A stretch of DNA of 64,000 nucleotides from Planctomycetota bacterium (GCA_014381825.1 JACNKX010000100.1:1-64000), one strand, 5' to 3'; positions 34,342 to 46,300 are shown, numbered from the stretch's first letter. The notes: a model not told the origin generated them from the letters alone. Translations and numbers: made by a program.

Positions 34342-35253
34342 ATGCAGCTCGACACCACCCGCATTGCGATTCGCGAACGCAACCTGCTCGACACGTTCGA
34401 TCTGGCATTGCACGTGCTGCGCGATTACTTCAAACCCTTGCTGATCACATTCTTCGTCGCGGTGATTCCGCTGATGGTGATCAACGACCTGTTGATCGGG
34501 TGGATGCTTGATGTCGAATATCGCGACACATTCTTCTACATGGAAGAGGCAGGATCTATTTGGCGTTTTTGGTGGTGTATGACTTGCTTGGTGTTCATCG
34601 AAGCGCCGCTCGCCTCGATCTTCACAACGTCATTTCTCGGGCAAGCTGTGTTTGTCGCTCAACCGCCGTATCGCGAAGTGTTTCGCGACGTCGGCAAGAT
34701 GTGGGCCCGCGTCGCTTGGTGCCAATTGCTCGTGCGGGCGATCTTGCCAGCTTGTCTCGTGTTTCTACTCGTCGATCGGTATGACGAATTCAATCCGACC
34801 GTCGAGTTACTGCTGTTGGGATCGCTCGCGGTCTATGCCGCATTTGTCCGAGCGATTCGCCCATTCATAAACGAGATCGTGTTGCTCGAGAAGAATCCAC
34901 TTCGCTCGCGGAACCCGACAGCGATCACAATCGGAAAACGCTCGAAAGACTTGCATGGCCCGAGCGGCGGAGATTTGTTCGCGCGTTGGCTGGCGACAGC
35001 GATGTTCGGTGTCCTGTTAACGATATGCGCGTTCGGGATGTTTCTGTTCTGTAGTGGTGTCTTTCTGAACGATTGGCAGCCCGGTCCGACGATGCTTCGT
35101 TATCTTTATCCACTCGCGATGTGGGTAGTCGCCGGATATCTTTCCGTGGTTCGCTTTCTGGGTTACCTCGATCTGCGCATCCGCCACGAAGGCTGGGAGG
35201 TCGAGTTGCGTTTGCGTGCGGAAGCAGCAAGACAGGCGGCGAAACTGGTATGA
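34342..35253 (+). CDS. Polytopic membrane protein of the MoxR cassette
   Basis: A 303-residue membrane protein with six or so hydrophobic segments (DYFKPLLITFFVAVIPLMVINDLL, LVFIEAPLASIFTTSFLG, ILPACLVFLLV, LLLLGSLAVYAAFVRAI, MFGVLLTICAFGMFLF, PLAMWVVAGYLSVVRFLGY). No family recognised; it sits where a second membrane protein usually lies in this operon type. Its stop codon overlaps the next start (ATGA), so translation is coupled. Function unknown. Confidence 0.8.
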   Translation: MQLDTTRIAIRERNLLDTFDLALHVLRDYFKPLLITFFVAVIPLMVINDLLIGWMLDVEYRDTFFYMEEAGSIWRFWWCMTCLVFIEAPLASIFTTSFLGQAVFVAQPPYREVFRDVGKMWARVAWCQLLVRAILPACLVFLLVDRYDEFNPTVELLLLGSLAVYAAFVRAIRPFINEIVLLEKNPLRSRNPTAITIGKRSKDLHGPSGGDLFARWLATAMFGVLLTICAFGMFLFCSGVFLNDWQPGPTMLRYLYPLAMWVVAGYLSVVRFLGYLDLRIRHEGWEVELRLRAEAARQAAKLV

Positions 35254-36065
35254 GTCTACGCGAACGCCAATACGAAGCGGGATTTGAGTACAGTGCTTGG
35301 GCACGGAAGCTTTGTACGGTTGTCGTGATGGTGCTGCTTGTCCCTCCGTCGTTAGCCGGTCAACTTTCCGACACCGAAGCGGTTGAAGCGGGACGTGAAG
35401 CATTGGACGGGGCGGCGCGTTTTCCTTGGTACGATTCGGATTCCGATGGCATTCGACGTTTTGATGTCGAGCCACCCGCGGACCTGAAGAATCGCGGATC
35501 CAAATGGGAACGAAGGATCAAGCCGAAGAATCTTACGCCGTGGTCGATGCCGGTTTGGCTGTGGACCGTGTTGGAAGTACTAGGGTGGACGTTGCTTGTG
35601 ATGGCATTGGTCGCGGTTGGGTATTTCTTGGTGCGAGCATTCTTGATAGCCGAAACAGGACATGCCAACGGTGGATCCTTCACCGAGGGCGTACTCGGCC
35701 CGGGCGATGCTGACCGAGTAGAAAGCCTGCCGTTTCAGTTGAAGGCACCGCAAACCGATCTTCTCTCAGAGGCCCGTCGGCATTACGAAGCCGGCAATTA
35801 CAAAGACGCGATCATCTATCTCTACAGCTACCAGCTGGTCGAATTAGACAAACATCAGCTGATCCGCTTGACCAAAGGAAAGACGAATCGCCAATACCTC
35901 CGCGAGGTCAGACGGCGCGGTGATTTGTTCAGCTCGCTCCGAACTACGATGTACGCTTTCGAGGACGTCTTCTTTGGTAATCACGCGCTCGATCGCGGTC
36001 GATTTGAATCTTGCTGGAGCGGTCTCGATCTGTTCCGACAGAGCTTGGAGCAAGCGACCGTATGA
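35250..36065 (+). CDS. DUF4129 domain membrane protein
   Basis: A 271-residue protein with a signal-anchor near the N-terminus, a transmembrane helix around residues 98-130 (SMPVWLWTVLEVLGWTLLVMALVAVGYFLV), and a C-terminal DUF4129 domain (LLSEARRHYEAGNYKDAIIYLYSYQLVELDKHQLI ... KTNRQYLREVR ... FEDVFFGNHA). DUF4129 often neighbours DUF4350 and MoxR genes. The start overlaps the preceding stop (ATGA) and the stop overlaps the next start likewise, so a tight operon is certain. Role unknown. Confidence 0.88.
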   Translation: MSLRERQYEAGFEYSAWARKLCTVVVMVLLVPPSLAGQLSDTEAVEAGREALDGAARFPWYDSDSDGIRRFDVEPPADLKNRGSKWERRIKPKNLTPWSMPVWLWTVLEVLGWTLLVMALVAVGYFLVRAFLIAETGHANGGSFTEGVLGPGDADRVESLPFQLKAPQTDLLSEARRHYEAGNYKDAIIYLYSYQLVELDKHQLIRLTKGKTNRQYLREVRRRGDLFSSLRTTMYAFEDVFFGNHALDRGRFESCWSGLDLFRQSLEQATV

Positions 36066-37369
36066 GCACATTACAACCGAATACAGTTCGCGGAATTGGC
36101 GGATGCTTCTCTCGTGCGTTATGTCACGAAGCGGCAATAGCTTTGGCACTGTTGTGCGCTGGCATCGGTTGCGCTCCTACGGACGTCGAGAGTACGTATG
36201 GCAAACGCCGTGGCTCAGAAGGCGGACCGAGTGTCAATGGAACTGCGGTATTGGCCGGCATGTTCGAAGAAGCTGGACATCGTGTTTCGACTTGGCCACG
36301 TCTGTCGCCTAAGTTGGAAGAGTGCCAGACGATCGTTTGGTTTCCCAACGACTTCGAACCGCCAAACCTCGAGCAACGCGACTTTTTGGAGGGGTGGTTG
36401 GACAACGAGCCGGGCCGGACGATGGTCTACGTCGGTCGTGACTTTGATGCAACGTCGGCATATTGGAAGCAAGTACTTGCGAGGGCCCCGCCCGAGCAGA
36501 AGATGGAAGTGATGCGTCGCGAAGCAACCGCTCGGGCGTCGCATGATGCCGCCAGAAACAGGATGCCTGAAGCGGACCTCGCCGAATGGTTCAACGTTTA
36601 TCGTGACGAGCCTTATCGCACGGTGACTTCTTTGAAGGGACCGTGGAGCGAGAAAGTCGATGCCGCCCAGATCGAGATCGAATTGGCCGGTCGACTGGAA
36701 GTTCCAGGCGAAGCAGATATCGATGCGTGGGTCGACCGTGACGACAATTATTGGGATGATCGCCCTGGGTTCACGCCTTTGTTGGAGTCCGAGAGCGACG
36801 CCGAATTCGACAAAGATGCGATTGTCTATCAGGTCAGCTTTGATGAGTGGATTGATAGCAAGATCATCGTCGTCAACAATGGTTCGTTTTTGCTGAACGA
36901 ACCACTGGTCAATCGCGAGCATCGTAAGCTCGCGGGGCATCTTATTTCGACCTGCAGTACGGGCAGAGTCGTGTTCCTAGAGAGCGGGCAGGGCGGCCCA
37001 GAAGTTTATGACGAAGAACCCGGAACCAAGATACCGACTGGATTCGAAGTCTTCACCGTTTGGCCGCTCGGCTTTATCATCATGCATCTGACAGTACTTG
37101 GTATTCTTTGCTGTGTTGCGATCTATCCGATCTTCGGGCGGCCTAAAACGGCTCCGATGGCCGAATCGTCGCAAGTAACTTTCGCGTCGGATGTTGCTGA
37201 TTCAGAAGACGCAGCCACCATCATCCGCGCCGACTTTGGAAAACATATCGACGCATTGGGCGAATTGCTTGAACAGACCGAAGATCGGCAATACGCTCGC
37301 GAGCGAGTATCCTATTACCACGAACACGTTAGCCGCGACTCCGGTGCCAGCCATCGAAGTACGAAATAA
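36062..37369 (+). CDS. DUF4350 domain protein, probable lipoprotein
   Basis: A 435-residue protein. IALALLCAGIGC gives a lipobox-like end of a signal peptide, though a plain signal is possible. The DUF4350 domain (about 45-330) includes GTAVLAGMFEEAGHRVSTW, WFPNDFEPPN and later GSFLLNEPLVNREHRKLAG; a second membrane helix (FIIMHLTVLGILCCVAIYPI) follows near residue 345. The family often has a GATase-like fold and is linked to MoxR operons. It is translationally coupled to DUF4129. Function unknown. Confidence 0.85.
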   Translation: MSTLQPNTVRGIGGCFSRALCHEAAIALALLCAGIGCAPTDVESTYGKRRGSEGGPSVNGTAVLAGMFEEAGHRVSTWPRLSPKLEECQTIVWFPNDFEPPNLEQRDFLEGWLDNEPGRTMVYVGRDFDATSAYWKQVLARAPPEQKMEVMRREATARASHDAARNRMPEADLAEWFNVYRDEPYRTVTSLKGPWSEKVDAAQIEIELAGRLEVPGEADIDAWVDRDDNYWDDRPGFTPLLESESDAEFDKDAIVYQVSFDEWIDSKIIVVNNGSFLLNEPLVNREHRKLAGHLISTCSTGRVVFLESGQGGPEVYDEEPGTKIPTGFEVFTVWPLGFIIMHLTVLGILCCVAIYPIFGRPKTAPMAESSQVTFASDVADSEDAATIIRADFGKHIDALGELLEQTEDRQYARERVSYYHEHVSRDSGASHRSTK

Positions 37370-37381
37370 TCGAGGAAATTC

Positions 37382-38722
37382 ATGAGTACGACGCCATCTG
37401 AACCAGAATCTCCAACACCTGCCGCGAGTGACACGATCGAATTCGGCTGTTCGGCCTGCGGCCGCATGCTCAAGGTGCCGCAGCAGGCTGCCGGACGTCA
37501 AGCCAAATGTCCGCAATGCGCGACGGTACAGATCGTTCCCACTACGGATAACAGCGCGGCCACGTCACCGCAATCCATGGATTCGTACGGAACTGCTGCG
37601 CCGCCCGTAGCGACGACCAACGTACCGATAGCCTCAGCTAGTCCCGCGACCAGTCAGCCGGCTGCGCCTCCCGCAGCATCACCTTTCCCCGTTGCAGCGC
37701 CAATTCGACCGACTGAGTCCGCGGCCTTCTCGTTACGTGAATCACTGTCCGGTGGACACGAGGGGCGCGAGACGCCGACGAAGCAATTGTTCGACAACGT
37801 GACAGAGGAGATCGCGAAGATCTACGTCGGTCAAGACGAGTTGGTCTTGGGGGCTCTTGTCGCATTGTTCTCCAGCGGACACGTGCTGATCGAAAGTGTA
37901 CCCGGTTTAGGGAAGACCCTGTTTGTTCGGACGCTTGGAAAGGTACTCGGCTGTCAGTTCGGTCGCATTCAGTTCACGGCCGACTTGATGCCATCAGATA
38001 TCACTGGCGCTCCGATCTTCGACATGAAGAATCAGGACTTCAGATTTCGTCCCGGGCCGGTGTTTACCCAGTTCCTGCTCGCTGACGAGATCAACCGCTC
38101 GCCCGCGAAAACGCATGCAGCTCTACTTGAGATCATGCAGGAATATCGGGTTACCATCGACGGCGAAGCACACACGATCGAACGACCATTCCTGGTGTTG
38201 GCGACGCAGAATCCGATCGAATCGGAAGGCACATATAACCTCCCGGAGGCACAGCTCGATCGATTCATGTTCAAGCTGTTGGCCGACTATCCGGTGGAGC
38301 AAGAGGAAGCCGAGATCTTGCGGATGCACAGTCAGCAAATCGACATCAACAAGCGGTTGGACGAAGAACTTCAGACGATCACGTCGCCCGCTGAGATCAT
38401 GCGAATCACCGAAGAGAACGGAAAAGTGCGTGTCGACGACAAGCTGGTGGATTACATCAACAAGATTGTCCGGCTCACTCGCCAATGGCCACAGTTTCAC
38501 ATGGGAGCGTCGCCGCGAGCTGGATTGGCCTTGATGCAAGGCGCGCGAACGCTCGCCGCGTTCAATGGCCGAGACTATTCGGTTCCCGATGACGTCGTAC
38601 AGATCGTAATTCCCGCGTTACGTCATCGCGTGATACTGACGGCCGAAGCGGAAGTCGAAGGGCACGAAGTCGATTCGCTGCTCGCCGACTTGGTCCGCTC
38701 TGTTGAAGTACCCCGTATCTAA
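37382..38722 (+). CDS. MoxR-type AAA+ ATPase with N-terminal zinc-ribbon finger
   Basis: A 446-residue ATPase. Residues about 21-55 are a zinc ribbon-like finger (CSACGRMLKVP...KCPQC); a Pro/Ala-rich linker leads to the AAA+ module with ESVPGLGKTLF (Walker A), LADEINRS (Walker B), ATQNPIESEGTYNLPEAQLDRFMFK and PRAGLAL (sensor 2 area). MoxR ATPases act as chaperones or complex-remodelling factors, here presumably on membrane or DUF58 proteins in the operon. The finger is an extra compared with plain MoxR. Starts 12 bases after the DUF4350 stop. Confidence 0.93.
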   Translation: MSTTPSEPESPTPAASDTIEFGCSACGRMLKVPQQAAGRQAKCPQCATVQIVPTTDNSAATSPQSMDSYGTAAPPVATTNVPIASASPATSQPAAPPAASPFPVAAPIRPTESAAFSLRESLSGGHEGRETPTKQLFDNVTEEIAKIYVGQDELVLGALVALFSSGHVLIESVPGLGKTLFVRTLGKVLGCQFGRIQFTADLMPSDITGAPIFDMKNQDFRFRPGPVFTQFLLADEINRSPAKTHAALLEIMQEYRVTIDGEAHTIERPFLVLATQNPIESEGTYNLPEAQLDRFMFKLLADYPVEQEEAEILRMHSQQIDINKRLDEELQTITSPAEIMRITEENGKVRVDDKLVDYINKIVRLTRQWPQFHMGASPRAGLALMQGARTLAAFNGRDYSVPDDVVQIVIPALRHRVILTAEAEVEGHEVDSLLADLVRSVEVPRI

Positions 38723-38738
38723 TCGGGCAGCAGGATCT

Positions 38739-40175
38739 ATGAACGATTATCTCGATACAGCTGGCGAGGGGATGAAGCTGCTGCAGGCGCTGCCGTGGCT
38801 GACGCTGGTCGTGATCTTTGCGCCGATCGTCGCGCTGGCGTCGTGGCGGAAGATTTATCCGCACGTTCCGCTCGTGTTGATGATGGTCGCGCCTTGCTTG
38901 CTGACATTCGCCTTGTTGATTTGGGAAGACTTGTTTCTCGTGGTGGCTCTTGCGGATGTGGTCGTTGTGCTGATTGCGTTCGGAGACTTTTGGACCTTGC
39001 CACGTACAGAAGCCTTCTCGGCCGAGCGGACCGCGACGCGAGTTGCTTCGATTAACATGCCACATCGAATTACGCTCTTGATCAACAATCATTCGAAGCG
39101 TCCGTTCTTCGTGTCTGTGCGTGACGATATCCCCGATGAATTCATTGCTGAGCCGGAAGAATTTTCGACGCTGATGGAGTCCCGCAGTCGAGTCACGATG
39201 CATTATGAAATCCGTTCGCAACGTCGCGGAGCATTTACCCTGACGCAAGTTTACATCCGGACGCGCAGCTTCCTCGGGTTATGGCGGCGATTCCTGAACT
39301 ACCCGGTCGAGACGGTCATTCATGTCTATCCCGATATGAAACAATTGTCGGAGTACGCAATTCTAGCGAGAACGAACCGATTGAGTTTGGTGGGAGTGCG
39401 TCGGACGCGAAAGATTGGCCAAGACAATGAGTTCGAGCGGCTTCGCGATTACACGCCGGACGACAACTACAAACATATCGATTGGCGAACAACAGCGCGT
39501 CGTAACAAACTGACCGTCAAAGACTTTCAAACGAACCAAAGCCAGAGGATCATCTTCCTGCTGGACTGTGGTCGCATGATGACGAACAACTCGTCCGGAC
39601 TCAGTCTCCTGGATCATTCGCTGAACGCAATGTTGATGTTGAGCTTTGTTGCCTTGCGGCAAGGCGACTCGGTCGGGCTTGTCTGTTTCTCCGATCAAAT
39701 CCACACATTCGTACCGCCGCGCAGTGGCATGGCGCAGATGAATCGGCTGCTTCACGCCGGATTCGATCGCTTTCCCAGGCTGGTCGAATCGCGCTACGAC
39801 GAAGCGTTTGTCTATCTCGACACGCACTGCAAGAAGCGGTCGCTCGTCGTACTGATGACGAACTTGATCGATGAAGTCAATTCACATCAGGTCCATCAAT
39901 ACCTGACGAATCTTGTCGGACGTCATTTGCCGCTTGGGGTGCTGTTACGCGACCATAGCTTGTTTGATGCTGCGGATGCCGTCGACCCGCGAATTCCGGC
40001 AACGGATCGAAAACTGTTTCGCGCCGCCGCCGCCGCCGAGATTCTGACATGGCGGCATCAAGTTCTCACCGACCTGGAACATCGCGGCGTGCTTTCACTT
40101 GACGTGTTTCCCGAGGACATGACTGCTCCTTTGGTCAATCAGTACCTTGATATCAAGGCTCGGCACTTGCTGTAG
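38739..40175 (+). CDS. DUF58 domain protein, MoxR partner
   Basis: A 478-residue membrane-anchored protein: two helices near the N-terminus (about 15-75), then a large soluble part carrying the DUF58 signature RDYTPDDNYKHIDWRTTARRNKLTVKDF and a von-Willebrand-A-like Rossmann domain (IIFLLDCGRMM, HSLNAMLMLSFVALRQGDSVGLVCF). DUF58 and MoxR form a common pair in which DUF58 is a likely client. The start is ATG 38739 after GCAGGAT. It ends the cassette; a 131-base gap then precedes the giant gene's TTG/ATG candidates. Confidence 0.92.
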   Translation: MNDYLDTAGEGMKLLQALPWLTLVVIFAPIVALASWRKIYPHVPLVLMMVAPCLLTFALLIWEDLFLVVALADVVVVLIAFGDFWTLPRTEAFSAERTATRVASINMPHRITLLINNHSKRPFFVSVRDDIPDEFIAEPEEFSTLMESRSRVTMHYEIRSQRRGAFTLTQVYIRTRSFLGLWRRFLNYPVETVIHVYPDMKQLSEYAILARTNRLSLVGVRRTRKIGQDNEFERLRDYTPDDNYKHIDWRTTARRNKLTVKDFQTNQSQRIIFLLDCGRMMTNNSSGLSLLDHSLNAMLMLSFVALRQGDSVGLVCFSDQIHTFVPPRSGMAQMNRLLHAGFDRFPRLVESRYDEAFVYLDTHCKKRSLVVLMTNLIDEVNSHQVHQYLTNLVGRHLPLGVLLRDHSLFDAADAVDPRIPATDRKLFRAAAAAEILTWRHQVLTDLEHRGVLSLDVFPEDMTAPLVNQYLDIKARHLL

Positions 40176-40393
40176 GCTGTTGACTCGTTCGGTTGATTGG
40201 CTTCGTTTTGGGATGCTGATAAAACCGGCATAATCCCTGCGAAGTGTGTTCGAAACGCAGGTCACTTAAAGTTTGACCATTTCGTGGTTTGCAACGATAA
40301 TCGAACTTGAGTCTCAGTCGCTGGAACGCGTTGATTGCCTTCACTTTGGGGCGCGGCAGGGATGATTTTTCTCTTCAATACGTTGGATCTGCG

Positions 40394-43300
40394 ATGCAGT
40401 TGCCGAACTGGTCCCGAAATTTGTTGCTGCGTCGCCGACGTCAACGCGAGAAGTCCGCGAGACAGCAGTTGTTCGCACCCGTTCGACTTTCACTTCGCAA
40501 GCTTGAAGAGCGACGTGTGTTGGACGTCTCGGCGGCGTTCATGACCGGGACCGGGGTTCTGGAACTTGACGTCACAAACACAAGCGACGTCGCGACGCTT
40601 CAGGAATCCGGCGGCGACATTTCCATCCGCGACGCTGGCAACAATAGCATCGACATTGAAGTCGATGGCGGTACTCCGATGTCCGTTGCCTTGAGTGACG
40701 TAAAGCGAATCGTCGTTCACGGCGATGGGGCAGCAGGCCAGGAAGTCGTCATTGATACGCCTTTGGCTCCGATGGACGGCGTTTTCGTAGATAGTTCAAT
40801 CGAATTGACTGTCATCAACGATCCGATCACGCGCGTCGGCAACAACGGCATCGCATTGAATTCGTTGTCCGTGCAACTCGGCGCGGATCTCGAAGCTCCC
40901 GGCTTGGACATCACGTTTGGCGGCGATGTGAGACTGGCAAGCGACGTGTCGGTGACGGCTTCGAATGTTGTATTTGAGGGAATGGTGGACGACGACGGCG
41001 ATCTTGCGACCAATTCTAACTTGACGGTCAATGCAGACGGTTTGACGCTCTTTGTCGGAAAAGTTGGCAGTAACGATGCGCTCGACGGCATCAAGACGGA
41101 CGCCGCTGGGCACAGCGAGATTAATGCCGATATTAACGCGTCCGGTAACACAATCACGTTCAATGACCCGGTAGTGCTTACCAACAGTGTCAGCTTGACC
41201 GACACCGGTACCACCGGCATTCGGTTCAACGATACGGTCGATAGCGCTTCCGACGCTCAACACAGCCTGACCGCGACGGCGACGAACGGTCGCGTGACTT
41301 TCAGCGGCGACATAGGCGACGGTGCGGCAGGGGATCAGAGTCTCGGATCACTGACAATCACCGAAGCCGCTGAAGGCGTAATCTTTGGCGACATGGCTGG
41401 TGTCGCCCAAATTCGGACGGCGAACGGCGGTATCAACATCGGCTCTGTTGCTGGAGGTATCGGCGGCGTTGGCATTCAGCTCAACGGTGGCGCTGGAAAC
41501 CTGCTGACAATCACAACCAGTGGTGGCAACGTCCGTTGGAACGCCGCGACCGCGTTGGTCACGGATGTCGATGTGTTCACCGACGGTGGCACGTTGACTC
41601 TGACGGCCGACGCGCCGCTGGACAGCCAGCCCAACGCCGTTCGCAAGTTGAAGGTGAACGCAGGGTCGGGCGCGGTCGAGTTCAACGAAGACATCGGTCG
41701 GGCCGTCCCTTTACGCGGACTCGAAATCTCGCGCGCCGATGCTGGAGTCACGTTCGGTGGTGCCAACGTCGAGACGCCCGGAATGGGCGGCAGCGGACCA
41801 GTCACATTGATCAACTCAACCGGCCCTGTCTTGATCGGATCGACAGATGCCATCGGCGGTTCGGGCGTCGTGTTTAACGCCGGTGCTAACTCGACACTTC
41901 GGATTGTCACGACGAGTGACAACGTCACGATCAACGGGGCGGTAAAATTGCAGAGCAACGTATCGATCAATACGGGTAATCGAGGCGGTGACATTACGTT
42001 TACCGATGCTTCGCCCATTGATAACCAAGCGGCGGAACTGAAGGATCTGACCCTTGCTGCTGGTGAAGGATCGGTTTTTCTAGATCAGAATGTTGGCAGC
42101 GATCCAATCGGTAAGTTGACCGTCACACGTGCGTTTGGTGGCGTTACGATCGGCACTGACGCATCCCCTGTCACGATCGTGCATGCCGCTCGCGGAATCG
42201 ACATCGGAGTTGGATCGAACCAGGTTGCGGGTTCGGGAATCGTGTTGAACGGCGGTACCGGCACGCTGACTTTGGAAACGAACAACACAAACATTCGACT
42301 AAATGGGCCAACGACTTTGGCGGCTAATGTCTTGTTCGACACAGACGCTGGAATTGGAGACGTGACACTAACCGGTGATACGCCGGTAGATAGCGAAACA
42401 GGCGAGTTCAATGATCTTTCGTTCAATCTCGGCGCGGGTGCCGTGTTTATCAACGAAGATTTGGGCCGGACGAACCGCCTTGGATCGCTAACGGTGCTGA
42501 CCGCCGGTGGCGGAGCGATCTTTGGCCAAGCAACGACCGAAGTTCCAGGTGCTGGCGGCACAGGTCCCGTTGAGATCATTAACACCGAGGGTGAAATCAG
42601 AATTGGCGAGACGAGCGCGATCGGTGGAGTCGGCGTCGTGTTCCGCGGTAGCGCGATCGCTCGATCGACGATCACGACAACGGCTGATGATGTTCTCGTC
42701 AACGGTCCCACAACGCTCGGCACTGACCTCACCGTCAAGACAAGTTCGGGAGGCGGCAATCTCACGTTTACAGGCAACTCGACCGTGGATGGCGTCACGG
42801 GTATCACCAGCAGCCTCACGCTTGACCTTGGCGACGGGGCGTTGTTCTTTAATGCAGACGTTGGAAGTAGCACGGCGCTCGGGCGATTGACCGTCGTTTC
42901 AGCGAAGTCCGGAGTGACGTTTGGCGACTCCGATGCGGTTAACCTTGTCCGCGCGAGCCAGCCGATTGATATTGGAGTTGGCACGAATGTCATCGACGGT
43001 GGTATCTCGTTGAACGGCGGCAGCAGTGAAATGTTGATCGCAACATTGAACGCCCATGTTCGCTTGAATGGCCACGTTCGCGCGCAGAGTGATGTCGCGA
43101 TCGATACGGGGGATGGCGGCGGAGCGATTACGCTGACGAGTAGTGCAACTGTTGACAGCGACGATGGACCGATCAACGCAACGAACGTTGAACGTAACTC
43201 GATACGACTCGATGCGGGTAAAGGATCAATTTCCGTCAACGCCAACTTCGGCAGCCAACAACGTTTGGGGGCGTTCACCGTCGAACGCGCCGATGGCGGG

Positions 43301-46300
43301 GTCGTTATCGGCGGAGCGGATACAAGTTCGACCGGAGGAGCCGGGCCCGTTACCGAGATCGCAACGGACGGACCGATCAATATCGGTTCTACTTCGGTGA
43401 TTGCCGGAGGCATTGAGCTTAACAGTGGCGGTGCGACGCTGTTGATCGATGCCGCTGCGGCCAACATCGATTTTAATGGACCGATTGAACTCCAATCAAA
43501 CGTCGAGATTAACACCGGCGCCGTTGGTGGTGATTTGACATTGTCCGGTGCTTCGACACTCAATAGTCAATCGGGCGAAGCAAACGGTATAGCGATCACT
43601 CTCGGTACAGGGAACGCGATTTTCGGTGCGGCGGTTGGCGCGTTGAACCCGTTAGGAGAACTGCGCGTAGCAACGGCAAACGACGTAACAGCAAAGTCCG
43701 AAGTCAATGCCGGGCGTCTAGTCCAGCAAGCGGGCAGTGGGACTACGACCTTCGACGGAGCAATCAACACCACTTCCCCATCGCTTTCAGGCATCGACCT
43801 TGTGGGCAATGCTTTCGTTTTCAATGGCCTTGTCATGACGACCGGCGACGGTCGCGTCTCGATCATTCATTCAAGCGTGCTCGATATCAACGCGTCGGCA
43901 GACATGCGACTGGAAGGAGCCTTTGACGAGAGTGGCACTGGCAGCGTCGAGATCGCGGCAGACATTGTCACGAGTGGTGACGCGATTCACTTTGGCAGTC
44001 CGGTCACGTTGACGGACGGTGTGACGGCTGATGTTCTCTTCGATACAACTTCGTCCGGCAACGCAGCGGGAGCGGATATCGTTTTTGACGCCACCGTGAA
44101 CGCCCAGAACGTCGGGGCCGAATCACTCACGTTGAACGCGGGTACATCCGGTAGCATCACGTTGGGCGCTGCAGTCGGCGACGTTACTCGCGCTGGCCAT
44201 GTGCGGATTATCGAGGCGAACGATGTCACATTCTCCGGTTCGCTTGTGGCTGACGGTATCTCTCAAGATGCCGGCCATGGTTTCACGGCCTTCAATGGAA
44301 CTGTCAATACAAATGATGTGACCGCCGCAGGCATCGACATTAACACGACGGATGTCTCGTTCCTTGATGCTGTGTCCACCTTGGGTGACGGACGCGTCGA
44401 AGTGACGGTGACGGGCGTTCTCGATATCGGTGCTGCGGCTAATCTGAGCCTTAGCGGTGCCTTTGCTCAAGACGGCGATGGCTCGGTTCAAATGTCGGCA
44501 GATATCACAACGAGCGACGACGATATTTCATTTGCAGATGAAGTGACCGTACGTGAGTCCGTTCGATTCGACACAGACACTGGGGCAGGAAACTTGCTGT
44601 TTGCGAGCACGTTGAACGGCACGAACGATTGCCTAGAAGACATGACGCTCGCCATCGGGACTGGCAATGCATCGTTTCAGAGTGCGGTCGGCAGTTCCGT
44701 TGGACTAGGTGATATTCTCATCGACGACGCAGCCGACGTGCGATTTGATTCCACCTTGCGTGCAAGTTCTATCAAACAGTCCGCCGGCACGGGCGAGACT
44801 CGCTTTGATGGCGCGGTGACCTTAAAGACTGCGACTGGCGTTGACGTGACGACAGGTTCGGTGACGATCAATAACACCTTCGATACGTCCACCGTCGCGG
44901 GGCCGATCAACATCGCGGCGTCTGACGAAATTGCCGTTAACGGTTCGGTAACTTCCGGTAACGCGACCGTTCAGCTATCAGCTGACGATGACATCTTGTT
45001 TGGTGGCGCTGGAGCAGTCACTACGACCGGCGCCGATGTCACGATTCACGCAGATGCGGACGCTTCGGTCAACGGCAGCGGCGGTGCCGTGCTGATGAAC
45101 GATGGAGCTGGTATCGAGACGGGTGCTGGTGTTATCGATGTTGGTGCGGACGAGAACATCCAGTTAGGTCGCCTTGTTACGACATCGTTAGTTCGGTTGA
45201 CCAGCACCAGCGGCTCCGTTGTTGATGGTGGCAACTCGGGTGGTGCGGACATTGTTGCGGATCGGCTTGCCATCCGCGCGAGCACAGGCGTTGGGACCGT
45301 GGATCCGCTCGATACTTCGGTCAACACGATTGCTGTTGAGAACAAGCGGTCGGGCGGTGTGAGATTCGAGAACGCGACGGGCGGCTCTCTGTCTGTCGGT
45401 GATGTCGATGGATTGTCCGGAATCATGAACGGACCCATTGGAGTGCCGGAGAAGCTTGTCGGTGACGTCGAAGTCATTCATGTTGGCGCGATTAACGTGG
45501 TAGCTCCTATCTTGAACGATGGCGGCAGCCACACGATCGTTCGAGCCGAATTGCCGGGCGATCTGACGATCGACGCTCCGATCCAGAACCGTGGTGGTAA
45601 CGGCTGGATATTTTTGTTCTCTGGCGGCGATCTTGTCATCAATCACAGTCTTCCGGAGCCAGAAGCCGAGATTTCGGTCGAGAACGAAGGAGCGATCCGA
45701 GGCGAAGCTCGCGGCGACGTGATTATCGACAATACGGATACGGATTACGTCATCGTGCGAACACATTCCGAACGATTTCCAAACGCGACAACGCTTCCAA
45801 CGCTATCCGCCAAATTTGTGGACCCAGCGCGATATCCCGACGAAACGGACACCGCTTTTTACACGGAGCTAGAAGCCGAATTACGAGTGATTCGCGAATC
45901 GATCTCAGGTCAGGCCACGAATTTTTCTCCGATCTTCGACATCGAAGCCGTTGACCAAGGTGGATCGGACGTTGACTCCAACGGTCGCGGCATTGTGAAG
46001 ATTACGATCGGCGATAGCGTGCATCTTGAAACGAACTGGCACTTCACGATCAACTGGGGCGATGGCAACATCGAAAACTATTCTATTCCCGGAAATCCAC
46101 AAGCTAGCCTAGCGTTTTTGACTGCGAACAATGCCAACACAAACATTGTGCCGGATCTAACCAACATGCCGCGCATCGACAGCGGTGTCGGAGGCGAGCC
46201 AGGTGTTTACTATGTTCATCACAAGTACCTGAGCCCACCCGACCCCAGTGATCCGGCCGCTCCAACTCCGATCTCTGCCGAGTTGCGTTATGACGCACGA

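Noticed and set aside
35073-35249. Upstream extension of the DUF4129 gene
   Set aside because: It overlaps the preceding membrane-protein gene and reads as a basic, non-conserved frame; the ATGA start at 35250 is better supported.
42085-43563. Long minus-strand frames inside the giant gene
   Set aside because: They are Thr/Ser/Pro-rich shadows of the repeat sequence on the opposite strand; the repeats explain their open frames.
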